A DNA stretch of 64,000 nt. Source: Fredinandcohnia onubensis (GTDB lineage Bacteria; Bacillota; Bacilli; Bacillales; Bacillaceae_L). The stretch spans positions 418,382 through 482,381 of the forward strand of contig NZ_JAPSKV010000002.1 in the NCBI RefSeq assembly GCF_031181385.1, read 5' to 3'. Shown in pieces: positions 8,837 to 17,325 of the stretch. The translations under genes were made by a program, and so were the position numbers. The notes under the pieces are model-generated. The model was not told where the DNA came from and made no database searches. It saw nothing but the letters and a program-made list of their open reading frames with translations. Within the stretch, counting starts at the first letter, position 1. Every line of letters starts with the position of its first letter.

Positions 8837-9412
8837 ATGAATTCAATACCATATGTAATTGAACAATCCAGTCGAGGGGAACGATTGTATGATATTTACT
8901 CGAGGTTATTAAAAGACCGTATTATTTTAATTGGCGACGAAATAAATGATGCTGTTGCCAATAGTATAGTTGCACAGCTATTATTTTTAGCAGCTGATGA
9001 TCCCACTAAAGATATTTCCCTTTACATCAACAGTCCCGGTGGCTCCACTTCTGCTGGTTTTGCTATTTTTGATACAATGCAATATATCAAACCAGATATT
9101 AGAACCATTTGTACAGGTATGGCTGCATCCTTTGGTGCTATGCTTTTGCTAGCCGGAACAAAAGAGAAAAGATTCGCCCTCCCAAACAGTGAAATCATGA
9201 TTCATCAGCCCTTAGGTGGGGTGCGCGGCCAAGCAACTGAGATTGAAATTTCCGCAAAACGCATCCTTAAGCTTCGAGAACATACGAATCAAATCATTTC
9301 AGAACGCACCGGTCAACCTGTTGAGAAGGTAGCAAAGGATACCGATCGAGACTATTTTATGAGTGCAGAAGAAGCAAAGGAATACGGGATAATTGATGGA
9401 ATCATTAAATAA
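8837..9412 (+). CDS. clpP: ATP-dependent Clp protease proteolytic subunit (ClpP paralogue)
   Basis: 191 residues from the ATG at 8837 (AGGGAGG site). The catalytic triad is intact: Ser98 in G-M-A-A-S-F-G-A, His123 in M-I-H-Q-P-L-G-G and Asp172. The phenylalanine after the nucleophile is unusual, since housekeeping ClpP normally has methionine there. ClpP forms the tetradecameric chamber fed by ClpX or ClpC. The coupling to a sigma factor gene rather than the usual chromosomal neighbours suggests a second, specialised ClpP, but the main clpP copy is not in this window. A strong terminator follows. Confidence 0.92.
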   Translation: MNSIPYVIEQSSRGERLYDIYSRLLKDRIILIGDEINDAVANSIVAQLLFLAADDPTKDISLYINSPGGSTSAGFAIFDTMQYIKPDIRTICTGMAASFGAMLLLAGTKEKRFALPNSEIMIHQPLGGVRGQATEIEISAKRILKLREHTNQIISERTGQPVEKVAKDTDRDYFMSAEEAKEYGIIDGIIK

Positions 9413-9421
9413 CCTTTTTTT

Positions 9422-9461
9422 AAAAAAGCGAATACCACTCTCAAATGGTATTCGCTTTTTA
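9422..9461. terminator. Strong bidirectional terminator between clpP and nhaC-type gene
   Basis: The 15-base arms AAAAAGCGAATACCA and TGGTATTCGCTTTTT enclose an 8-base loop. It serves the convergent genes on both strands. Confidence 0.9.
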
Positions 9462-9476
9462 CTTAATCATGATTTG

Positions 9477-10793
9477 TTATGCAGGCTTATTTTTTTTACT
9501 TTTATTTCGGTCAAATCTAGGAAACCCAATTAGAATAGCAATAATACCACATATTAAAATTGCAATTGGATAGTAGGAATATGCCAAAATGCTTAACGGC
9601 GAAATTGCCGCTAACCCTGATGAGACTAGCATTTGTCCTCCATATGGAACAAGACCTTGCCAGCTACTAGAAAATATATCAAGAATACTTGCAGATTTTC
9701 GTGGATCAATTTGGTATTCATCAGCAATATTCTTAGCCAATGGACCAGTGATGATAATAGAAATTGTGTTGTTAGCGGTAGCTAAATCTGTCACACTAAC
9801 CAATCCAGCAATTCCTAACTCTGCCCCTTTTTTCGTTTTAATTTTACTCGTTACAAAGTTTAGAAGCCATTGGATACCACCGTTATGCTGGATAATGCCA
9901 ATCATACCCCCGATTAAAATCGCAACAATGGCTAAATCCTCCATATTTATAACACCTTGGGAAACAGCTTTTATAAATCCATTCAAGGTGTAAGAACCAT
10001 CAATTAAACCAATTATCCCTGCAAAAATGGTTCCACCTAGAAGAACAATTAACACATTCACTCCCAGTAATGCCACAATTAGGACGGCTAGGTATGGAAC
10101 TACTTTAATAAACTCATATGAGTAATCTCCCAAAGTTTCTACACTATTACCAGCAGTAACAAACCAAAGAATGATTGCAGATACGATAACGCCAGGTAAC
10201 ACAATCAGAAAATTAGTTTTAAATTTGTCACTCATTTTCGTTTGCTGTGTCCGAACTGCTGCGATGGTAGTATCAGATATCATCGAGAGGTTATCTCCAA
10301 ACATCGCTCCACCAATGACCGTTCCCATCGCTAAAGCCAGCGGTATCCCTGTTTGTTCTGCAATGCCAATGCCAATTGGCGCAAGTGCAGCAACAGTTCC
10401 CATTGATGTTCCCATCGATAGAGAGATGAAACAACCGACAACAAATAATCCGACCATTAATAGATTACTAGGAATAAAGGTTAACCCCATATTTACGGTA
10501 GACTCAACTGCCCCCATGCCTTTTGCAGTTTCAGCAAATGCACCTGCTAAAATAAAGATAACCGCCAATAGCATAATGTTGGGGTGTCCAGCACCTTTTG
10601 TAAATATATCAATTTTCGTAGATAATTTTTCCTTTTTATTCATTATTAATGCAACGGCAGAAGCAATAATAATCGCAACATTTAGTGGCATATTTGAAAA
10701 ATCACCGGAAATTGCTCCAGTGCCTACAAATAATAAGACAAAAATTAATAATGGAAACAACGCAGAGAAGCTTCCTTTTTTTACATCTTCCAT
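9477..10793 (-). CDS. Na+/H+ antiporter, NhaC family
   Basis: 438 residues with about eleven membrane spans. The G-G-A-M-F-G-D-N-L-S-M-I-S-D-T-T-I-A-A motif near residue 170 is diagnostic of NhaC-type antiporters, which exchange sodium (or organic acids in MleN relatives) for protons. Another D-L-A-T-A-N-N-T-I-S block lies in the C-terminal half. ATG at 10793 behind GGAGTAGG. It follows the SDR gene by 33 bases and is likely in the same operon, so a substrate-linked role as in malate/lactate antiporters is possible. Confidence 0.88.
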   Translation of the reverse strand: MEDVKKGSFSALFPLLIFVLLFVGTGAISGDFSNMPLNVAIIIASAVALIMNKKEKLSTKIDIFTKGAGHPNIMLLAVIFILAGAFAETAKGMGAVESTVNMGLTFIPSNLLMVGLFVVGCFISLSMGTSMGTVAALAPIGIGIAEQTGIPLALAMGTVIGGAMFGDNLSMISDTTIAAVRTQQTKMSDKFKTNFLIVLPGVIVSAIILWFVTAGNSVETLGDYSYEFIKVVPYLAVLIVALLGVNVLIVLLGGTIFAGIIGLIDGSYTLNGFIKAVSQGVINMEDLAIVAILIGGMIGIIQHNGGIQWLLNFVTSKIKTKKGAELGIAGLVSVTDLATANNTISIIITGPLAKNIADEYQIDPRKSASILDIFSSSWQGLVPYGGQMLVSSGLAAISPLSILAYSYYPIAILICGIIAILIGFPRFDRNKSKKNKPA

Positions 10794-10826
10794 TTCTACC
10801 TACTCCTTTCGTTTTAAAAGATTAAA

Positions 10827-11591
10827 TCAATGCATCGTCATTCCACCCGTAACATTAATCCCTTGCCCCGTCATATAATCCGAGTATGTTGAGGCTAAAA
10901 ACACAACAACATTTGCGATATCTTTAGGTTCAGCCGTTCTACCTAGCGGAACCTGAGAATAGTCCTCCTGTCTTATTAGCTCAGCAGTAAGTCCTCTTAA
11001 TTCACCGCCTATTACTCTCTCCTTATGCTTCATGTCAGTTTCTACGATTCCAGGACAAACCGCGTTCACATTTATCCCATCTTGAGCCAATTCAATTGCC
11101 ATTGTTTTTGTAAAGCCTAATACAGCATGTTTGGAAGCAACATAGCTTCCCATTAATCGGTACCCATTTTTACCGGCTTGCGAGGAAATGTTGATAATCT
11201 TCCCACCTTGCCCTTGCTTTTTCAGAATTCTTGCGACAGCTTTACTAAACAGGTATACTCCTTTTGCGTTCACGTCCATCACAAGGTCCCAGTCCTCTTC
11301 TTTTATATCTACGGAGTAATCCATTTTTGAAATTCCGGCGTTATTCACTAAAATATCTAAACGCCCAAAATGCTCCATTACTTCTTGAACCGCTTTTTCA
11401 ACCTGTGTAGCAATTGTAACGTCTGCCTGGAAGAAAACTAACTTTTCATTGGACTTTTCCGTGTACAATTCCCTATCCACTACAGCTACTTTAGCTCCAC
11501 ACTCCAAAAATGCGTCCACAATCGCTTTTCCTATTCCTTGGGCACCGCCAGTTACAATGGCTACTTTTCCTGTTAAATCCATGCAATACAT
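10827..11591 (-). CDS. Short-chain dehydrogenase/reductase (SDR)
   Basis: 254 residues from the ATG at 11591, 8 bases after GGAGG; an upstream ATG at 11606 has poor spacing. The classical SDR marks are present: T-G-G-A-Q-G-I-G-K-A (NAD(P) loop), V-N-N-A-G, the serine of I-N-I-S-S-Q-A-G, and Y-V-A-S-K. The C-terminal G-Q-G-I-N-V-T-G-G is typical of sugar-alcohol, acetoin or 3-oxoacyl reductases. The aspartate after the second beta strand (V-V-D) favours NAD over NADP. The real substrate is unknown. It is the first gene of a two-gene unit with the NhaC-type antiporter. Confidence 0.85.
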   Translation of the reverse strand: MYCMDLTGKVAIVTGGAQGIGKAIVDAFLECGAKVAVVDRELYTEKSNEKLVFFQADVTIATQVEKAVQEVMEHFGRLDILVNNAGISKMDYSVDIKEEDWDLVMDVNAKGVYLFSKAVARILKKQGQGGKIINISSQAGKNGYRLMGSYVASKHAVLGFTKTMAIELAQDGINVNAVCPGIVETDMKHKERVIGGELRGLTAELIRQEDYSQVPLGRTAEPKDIANVVVFLASTYSDYMTGQGINVTGGMTMH

Positions 11592-11668
11592 TTTAATATC
11601 CTCCATGCCTTCACATTAAGTATTCACGTCTGATTACTTGGTTTTATCCTGTAAAAGAAACAGGTACA

Positions 11669-11717
11669 CCGTCCCACCTGCTATTGCAGTTGGACGGGAG
11701 ACCCGTCCCCGTTTCCC
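11669..11717. repeat. GGGAC...GTCCC palindromic repeat block
   Basis: Contains GGACGGGAGACCCGTCCCC plus an upstream CGTCCCACC half. It directly abuts the stop of the MetE-like gene and may act as its 3' hairpin. Confidence 0.7.
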
Positions 11718-12821
11718 TTATCCCCAAATTTCTTTGGAGATATCTACAATGTATTTCAATTTCGCCCATTGCTCTTCTTCAGTTAAAATATTTCCATGGT
11801 GAGTCGAAGCAAAACCACATTGCGGGCTGATACATAAATTTTCAAGTGGTACAAATCGTGATGCTTCTTTTACACGTGCGATAATATTCTCTTTAGATTC
11901 TAATTCTCCACGCTTTGATGTAAATACACCAAGAACAACGCGAGGGCCATCATTTTGGATATGCTCTAATGGAGTGAAGTCCCCCGAACGATCGTCGTCA
12001 TACTCTAGGAAAAAGCCATCCACTTTTTCTTTCGCAAAAAGAGTAGGAGCAATTTTTGCATAGCTACCTTCGAATGCCCAGTTAGAGCGGTAATTTCCAC
12101 GACAAAGGTGGGTGGTAATTGTTAAATCTTCTGGCTTTCCCTCTAAGACGCCGTTAGCAACTTTTAACGCTAATTCAATTAATTCTTCACGTGTTGAACC
12201 ACTATCATTAAAAGGAATCTCCGGTGCATTGAGACCTGCTATGTAAACATCGTCTAGTTGTAAATAGCGGCAGCCTGCCTCATAAAAGGCTTTAACGGCA
12301 TCTCGATATGTTTGAATAATATCATTTGCATATTCCTCAAGATCAGGATAGATCTCCTTGTTCCGGATTCCCGCATTAAACAATTGATTCGGACTTGGAA
12401 TGGTTTGTTTTGCAACCGCACGGTCACCCACGATTTCTTTAAATTCAATGAAATCTTTAACATGTGGGTGATCAGGATTAAAGGAAACCTTCCTAATAAC
12501 TCGCACATCGTATCTCTCGGTCTCTTCTCCCTTGAACTTAAAACCATGGTTTGGAACGTAGCCCTCTACTCCATTTAAATGCTCTAAGAAATCTGTGTGC
12601 CAAAATCTGCGGCGGAACTCACCATCTGTAACGGCTTGTAAGCCGATTTCAATTTGTTTATCCACAATCTTTTTAATTTCTACTGTTTCAATGTCATGAA
12701 GTTCTTGTGCTGAAAGTGCTCCTGCTTGAAAATCCTTTCTTGCCTGATGAATTACTTCTGGACGTAATAAACTTCCAACATGATCTGCTCGAAATGGAGC
12801 CTTTACTAACGTTTTTGTCAT
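11718..12821 (-). CDS. MetE C-terminal-like methyltransferase (YxjG/YxjH type)
   Basis: 367 residues from the ATG at 12821 (GGAGAGG site); an in-frame start at 12920 lies inside the riboswitch and is rejected. F-R-A-D-H-V-G-S-L-L-R-P at the N-terminus, the zinc-ligand region T-T-H-L-C-R-G-N and the C-terminal S-P-Q-C-G-F-A-S place it with single-domain cobalamin-independent methionine synthase homologues such as B. subtilis YxjG and YxjH. The SAM-I riboswitch in its leader supports a role in methionine supply: high SAM should terminate transcription. The methyl donor used by this short family has not been settled. Confidence 0.9.
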   Translation of the reverse strand: MTKTLVKAPFRADHVGSLLRPEVIHQARKDFQAGALSAQELHDIETVEIKKIVDKQIEIGLQAVTDGEFRRRFWHTDFLEHLNGVEGYVPNHGFKFKGEETERYDVRVIRKVSFNPDHPHVKDFIEFKEIVGDRAVAKQTIPSPNQLFNAGIRNKEIYPDLEEYANDIIQTYRDAVKAFYEAGCRYLQLDDVYIAGLNAPEIPFNDSGSTREELIELALKVANGVLEGKPEDLTITTHLCRGNYRSNWAFEGSYAKIAPTLFAKEKVDGFFLEYDDDRSGDFTPLEHIQNDGPRVVLGVFTSKRGELESKENIIARVKEASRFVPLENLCISPQCGFASTHHGNILTEEEQWAKLKYIVDISKEIWG

Positions 12822-12850
12822 TTTAATACCTCTCCTACCTCTTAAATTTT

Positions 12851-12873
12851 GGGTCAAGGGACCCTCCGTCCCA
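12851..12873. repeat. GGGAC...GTCCC palindromic repeat inside a leader
   Basis: GGGTCAAGGGACCCTCCGTCCC lies between the riboswitch terminator and the start codon of the MetE-like gene, so it is transcribed as part of the mRNA leader. Confidence 0.6.
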
Positions 12874-12876
12874 CAC

Positions 12877-13034
12877 AAAAAACCCTCTTCATGGAAATAA
12901 GAAGAGGGTTGGATAGACATATGAAGTCCCGCTCTTCTTATCTTCTAGCTTGTTGCTACTGGAATTGGCACAGTACTTTAATAAGTCTGTTGCCGAGGCT
13001 TCAAAGGGCCAGTCCCTCCACCTCTCTGGATAAG
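12877..13034 (-). promoter_or_regulatory. SAM-I (S-box) riboswitch with terminator
   Basis: Read on the minus strand, the aptamer begins CTTATCCAGAGAGGTGGAGG at 13034. It contains the conserved TGAAGCC, CGGCAAC and GTGCCAATTCC blocks and closes P1 with GATAAG at 12937-12942. The expression platform is a strong hairpin (AACCCTCTTC/GAAGAGGGTT, 12881-12910) followed by a T run. The downstream gene is a methionine-synthase homologue, as in B. subtilis yxjG and yxjH. SAM binding should favour the terminator. Confidence 0.95.
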
Positions 13035-13141
13035 AAAATTCAAAATATTAAATTATGAATTAAACTTTACGCTCATTTGTAAATATTGTCAACACTAATT
13101 TTTAAATAAAAAAATTATAGTATCGACTTGTTGTGATCTTC

Positions 13142-14026
13142 TTACTCTCTAGGACTTTTAGCGTCTTTCCAATTAATCTCACTTATAAGAGTTGATCCTA
13201 AGATTAAGACGCCACCCACGATTTGTATGAAGTTCATACTTTCATTTAAAATGATGGCTGCCATGATTACGGCAGAAATGGGGTCAATATAGCTTAACAC
13301 GGCAATCGTTTGTCCTTTTAATTTTTTTATTGCAGAAAAATATAATAGGTACGCCACCCCTGTATGAATAACCCCAACCATTAGTAATAGACTGATTGAC
13401 TGTAAACCAAGTCCTGTGTAATTCAGGCTTTGCGTAGCTAGAACGTATGGAAACAGTACAATCGAAGCCATTGAAAGCTGCATTATGGTAGTTTCAAAGT
13501 CTGATAGTCCTTTGATAAACTTATTGATCAAAATCATACTTGCGTAAAAAGCCGCAGCCAGTAAGCCATTCAAAATGCCTACAGGATGGTTGTATGTTCC
13601 AACCGATGTTTCAACACCTGGATTAACAACTAAAAGCAAACCTACAAAGGCGAATACAATACTAGTACCCTTCATCCAAGTCCATTTTTCCTTCAATAAT
13701 AGCGGTGCCAAAATCATCACAAACACTGGGGCAAAATAATAACTTAGTGTAGCATTCGAAATAGTTGTATATCGATAAGATTCGAATAAAAAAATCCAGT
13801 TGAAGCCCAACGCTGCCCCTGATAATAGCAGTAAGATAAGATTCCGTTTTGACATTTTTAATGAAAACTTTTGCTTAACTAGAAAAATAGCACCAATTAA
13901 AAACAAACTTCCAATTGTCCCACGAAATAAAGCCATTTCGCTCGAAGAAAGATCAATATTCTTCACAAACAACCCAATGCTACCAAAAATCAGCATCACT
14001 ACTATAAAAATAAATTTTGCTTTCAT
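13142..14026 (-). CDS. EamA-family (DMT superfamily) transporter
   Basis: 294 residues from the ATG at 14026, seven bases after AGGAG; starts further upstream have no site. Ten hydrophobic helices are arranged as two EamA repeats (about 1-140 and 150-290). The marks include R-G-T-I-G-S-L-F-L-I-G and the end-of-domain E-K-W-T-W-M-K-G-T and G-G-V-L-I-L-G-S-T. Such carriers export metabolites or amino acids, and the substrate cannot be read. It is a single gene with an unusual inverted repeat in its leader. Confidence 0.85.
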   Translation of the reverse strand: MKAKFIFIVVMLIFGSIGLFVKNIDLSSSEMALFRGTIGSLFLIGAIFLVKQKFSLKMSKRNLILLLLSGAALGFNWIFLFESYRYTTISNATLSYYFAPVFVMILAPLLLKEKWTWMKGTSIVFAFVGLLLVVNPGVETSVGTYNHPVGILNGLLAAAFYASMILINKFIKGLSDFETTIMQLSMASIVLFPYVLATQSLNYTGLGLQSISLLLMVGVIHTGVAYLLYFSAIKKLKGQTIAVLSYIDPISAVIMAAIILNESMNFIQIVGGVLILGSTLISEINWKDAKSPRE

Positions 14027-14101
14027 TTCCATACTCCTATTTAAAGCCTCTCCCTCTTTGCTATGGTACACGAGGGCAGGCATAAAATGTCCTAAAACTA
14101 A

Positions 14102-14138
14102 ATGAAACAGAAAATCCCTAGTATGAGATCTCTGTTTC
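14102..14138 (-). promoter_or_regulatory. Inverted repeat in the leader of the EamA gene
   Basis: GAAACAGA and TCTGTTTC form perfect 8-base arms about 20 bases apart, 76-112 bases upstream of the start codon. There is no T run, so it is not a plain terminator. It could be a leader RNA hairpin or a binding site. Confidence 0.35.
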
Positions 14139-14228
14139 ACATGTTACATTGCTTTATTTTAATTGTCAGCCTATTTTTCATTTCCTGAATCTATTACGTA
14201 AAAAGGCTTAATCTCGTTATCTGACCCT

Positions 14229-15755
14229 CTATAAATGAATCGGTCCCTGTGGTCCAACTGGAACACCGATTAAGTACCAAACCACAGCAATTATGATCCA
14301 GAATATACCGAAGAATACCGTGTATGGAAACAGTCCAGAAATCAATGTTCCTAACCCAATATTTTTATCGTATTTTTTCGCAAAAGACAATAGAAGTACA
14401 AGATATGGAAGCATTGGTGTAATAGGATTTGTAATGGAATCTCCAACTCGGTAAATGGCTTGTGTAAAGGCCGGGTGGTAATCCAAATACATAAACATCG
14501 GTACAAAGATTGGAGCAAGAATTGCCCACTTTGCTGATGCACTTCCAATTAGCAGATTTACAAATGCAACAAAAATGATGAACAAAATGATTAATGGAAC
14601 ACCTGTTATCCCTATATCATTAAGGAAGTTAGCCCCTTTAATCGCAATGATTGGACCTAGATTACTCTCGCTAAAGAATGAAAGTAATTGTGCGGCAAAG
14701 AACACTAAGACAATGTATGGCCCCATCGTGCTCATCGATTTGCCTAAGATATTACCAAAATCTCTTGAACTAGTAATCGTCTTGGCACCAATTCCATAGA
14801 AGAAACCAGGAATAAAGAAGAAAATCGTTAATAATGGTACAATCCCTGAAATTAATGGGGATCCATCGATGATCGAACCAGTTTCCGGATTACGTAAAAT
14901 TCCGTTTTCAGGAATAATCATTGCCAATAAAACAATTACATAGACAGCTGTAGATATTCCTGCCCATTTTAGTCCGCGACTTTCATCTAGTGAAATGTTT
15001 TCAATTGCCTCAATTTCACCTGTATATTCCCCAAATCTTGGAATCGTAAATTTATGCGTGACCCATATAGAAACAAATAAAAGGACAATTGCTGATACCG
15101 CGATAAAATAATAGTTCATAGCAGGATTTGCTACATAATTTGGATCTACCGTCTGAGCAGCCGGACCCGTAAAGCCAGCGACAAGTGTATCAGACATCCC
15201 GATAATGAAGTTTGCAGCAAATGCTCCAAGAGTGGAGGCATATGCCATAATGAGTCCTACGAGTGGATGATATCCAAATGCCATTAATACGCTTGCTGCA
15301 AGTGGCGGCAATACAATTGGACCTGCATCACCAGCTGCGTTCCCTACAATGGCAATTAAAATAATGATTGGGATAATTAGCTTTTTTGGAGTCGTTAAGA
15401 CCGCACGCTTCATAATTGTTGAGAAGAATCCACTATTTTCAGCCATTCCAATCCCAATCATCATTACAAGAACCATACCAAGTGGAGCAAAAGAGGTAAA
15501 GTTCGTCACTGAATTTAATAAAATCGCAACTAGACCATCCCCAGTTACGAGATTAATTGCCTCCACCGCTTCCCCTGTTGTGGGATGTGTTGCTGATACA
15601 TTGAATAACGAAGCAATATAAGATGAAATTAAGGTAATGGCACAAAGAATAATAAACAATACGATTGGATCGGGTAGCTTATTCCCTGCGTACTCAATCG
15701 AATCCAGCATTCGATTAAAAAATGTTTTATTTTTTTTCGTTGTAGTCTGCGACAT
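14229..15755 (-). CDS. AbgT-family transporter (p-aminobenzoyl-glutamate type)
   Basis: 508 residues with about twelve helices. The N-terminal L-P-D-P-I-V-L-F, the central A-A-G-D-A-G-P-I-V-L-P-P-L-A and the conserved S-A-S-A-K-W-A-I-L-A-P-I-F-V-P hairpin motif fit AbgT. E. coli AbgT imports p-aminobenzoyl-glutamate, and other members (MtrF, YdaH) export sulfonamides. ATG at 15755 with GGGAGA. It follows the M20 amidohydrolase by 21 bases on the same strand; that pairing with an AbgA/AbgB-like hydrolase favours import and cleavage of an acylated amino acid. Confidence 0.92.
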   Translation of the reverse strand: MSQTTTKKNKTFFNRMLDSIEYAGNKLPDPIVLFIILCAITLISSYIASLFNVSATHPTTGEAVEAINLVTGDGLVAILLNSVTNFTSFAPLGMVLVMMIGIGMAENSGFFSTIMKRAVLTTPKKLIIPIIILIAIVGNAAGDAGPIVLPPLAASVLMAFGYHPLVGLIMAYASTLGAFAANFIIGMSDTLVAGFTGPAAQTVDPNYVANPAMNYYFIAVSAIVLLFVSIWVTHKFTIPRFGEYTGEIEAIENISLDESRGLKWAGISTAVYVIVLLAMIIPENGILRNPETGSIIDGSPLISGIVPLLTIFFFIPGFFYGIGAKTITSSRDFGNILGKSMSTMGPYIVLVFFAAQLLSFFSESNLGPIIAIKGANFLNDIGITGVPLIILFIIFVAFVNLLIGSASAKWAILAPIFVPMFMYLDYHPAFTQAIYRVGDSITNPITPMLPYLVLLLSFAKKYDKNIGLGTLISGLFPYTVFFGIFWIIIAVVWYLIGVPVGPQGPIHL

Positions 15756-15776
15756 ACTATCTCCCTTCAGTGATGC

Positions 15777-16961
15777 TTATTTATTGTTAGTTAAAGTTAA
15801 TGCTGTAAAGACATGGAATCGCAATCCGTCTTTTAACGCTTGTTCATCAATATCAAATTTCGGATGATGGTGTGGATATGTGATTCCCTTTTCTTCGTTC
15901 CCTGCACCAATAATGACAAAGCAACCAGGTTTTTCATTACTGAATGCAGAAAAATCTTCTCCACCAAGAAGAGGATCAACCCACTCGAGTGTTCGATCTG
16001 GTAAAAACTCTTCAATCACCTGTACCACTTCGTCTGTTACGTGTTTGTCATTCATTACCGAACTATAGCCATACGTATAGTTTACCTTTACTTCAACACC
16101 GTTTGCTTTCGCAATACCTTCAGTAATTTCATTGATACGATTTTTAACAAGTTCGCGTACTTCAGGACTTAACGTTCGGACGGAGCCACCAATTTCAACA
16201 GTATCAGGGATGACGTTCAGTGCTAACCCACCAGCTTGGAACTTAGTCACAGACACCACGCTTGGCTCTAGTGGATCAATCGATCGTGAGACAATATGAT
16301 TAAGACCTGTAACAATTTGTGCACCAGTCGCAAGCGGGTCAATTGTTAATTGAGGAGTTGAAGCATGTCCCCCTTTACCTTGTAAAGAAATCTCAAACAC
16401 ATCACTTGCTGCTGTTAAAGCTCCATAACGGATGTGAATCGTACCAAATGGAACTGTTGAAAATAAATGGACACCGACAACCTCATCGACTCCGTCAAGA
16501 ACTCCAGCGGCAACCATTTCTTGTGCGCCTCCAGGAGGTAGTTCCTCTGCATGTTGGAAAAGAAAGACGATTTCACCACTTAAATCTTCTTTATGCGCTG
16601 TCAAAATTTTAGCTGCTCCTAACAACATCGATGTATGACCATCGTGACCACAAGCGTGCATGACTCCATCTTTTGTTGAGGAAAATGGTAGCCCAGTTTC
16701 TTCGTTAATAGGCAAAGCATCCATATCTGCACGAAGAGCAATGACTTTTCCTGGCTTAGATCCCTTCAAGCGTGCTACTACGCTCGTTTTTGTCGGCCTT
16801 GATAATTCAAAACCACCAAAGCTTTCAAGAAGGTCATATACAAATTGAGAGGTGTGATCCTCTTGAAAAGAAAGTTCTGGGTTTTGATGTAAATATCGAC
16901 GCCATTCAATTACATCTTGGTAAACATCATCTAATTGTAGAAGGATCTCATTCTTTTTCAA
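15777..16961 (-). CDS. M20-family amidohydrolase (N-acyl-amino-acid hydrolase / AbgB-like)
   Basis: 394 residues from the TTG at 16961, eight bases after GGAG; the ATG five codons upstream has no site of its own. The M20D metal-binding marks are present: A-L-R-A-D-M-D-A-L-P, H-A-C-G-H-D-G-H, the F-Q-H-A-E-E acidic pair and a C-terminal H-H-H-P. Family members split N-acyl or N-benzoyl amino acids, including indole-acetyl, hippuryl and p-aminobenzoyl-glutamate substrates. It is cotranscribed with the AbgT transporter. Confidence 0.9.
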   Translation of the reverse strand: MKKNEILLQLDDVYQDVIEWRRYLHQNPELSFQEDHTSQFVYDLLESFGGFELSRPTKTSVVARLKGSKPGKVIALRADMDALPINEETGLPFSSTKDGVMHACGHDGHTSMLLGAAKILTAHKEDLSGEIVFLFQHAEELPPGGAQEMVAAGVLDGVDEVVGVHLFSTVPFGTIHIRYGALTAASDVFEISLQGKGGHASTPQLTIDPLATGAQIVTGLNHIVSRSIDPLEPSVVSVTKFQAGGLALNVIPDTVEIGGSVRTLSPEVRELVKNRINEITEGIAKANGVEVKVNYTYGYSSVMNDKHVTDEVVQVIEEFLPDRTLEWVDPLLGGEDFSAFSNEKPGCFVIIGAGNEEKGITYPHHHPKFDIDEQALKDGLRFHVFTALTLTNNK

Positions 16962-17325
16962 AGTAACATCTCCCATTTCGTTAGTAATTTTTATAAAATA
17001 AATCTGATATATAGTTTATTAGCAAAAATACTTTAGTACGTTAACATGATATAAGAATATAAAAACTATTTCAATGGAAAATTATATTAATATTATTCGG
17101 AATTAATAGTTTTGTTCAGTTTTTTACCTCAATACGAGTACATAGCACCTGAATTACCCCGTATTTTGCCGACAATATAACCATTTTAAAAAAGTTTATT
17201 AAAAATAAAAAAGCAATACCCCATAGGATATTACCTTTAATTACTATACCTCTTGTAATGTAATCAATTTGTGTTCGCTTTACCTTTCTTAATGCGTTCC
17301 TTTTATTTTCAATTATTGTACTATA
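16962..17325. other. Intergenic stretch without a gene
   Basis: AT-rich. It holds the upstream region of the M20/AbgT operon and, at 17206-17238, a 10-pair hairpin with wobble pairs followed on the minus strand by a T run, a likely terminator for the MscS-type gene. No open frame with a ribosome binding site is visible. Confidence 0.6.

Noticed and set aside
12822..12920. N-terminal extension of the MetE-like protein
   Set aside because: The extra codons lie in the SAM riboswitch terminator; the ATG at 12821 has the ribosome binding site and family start.
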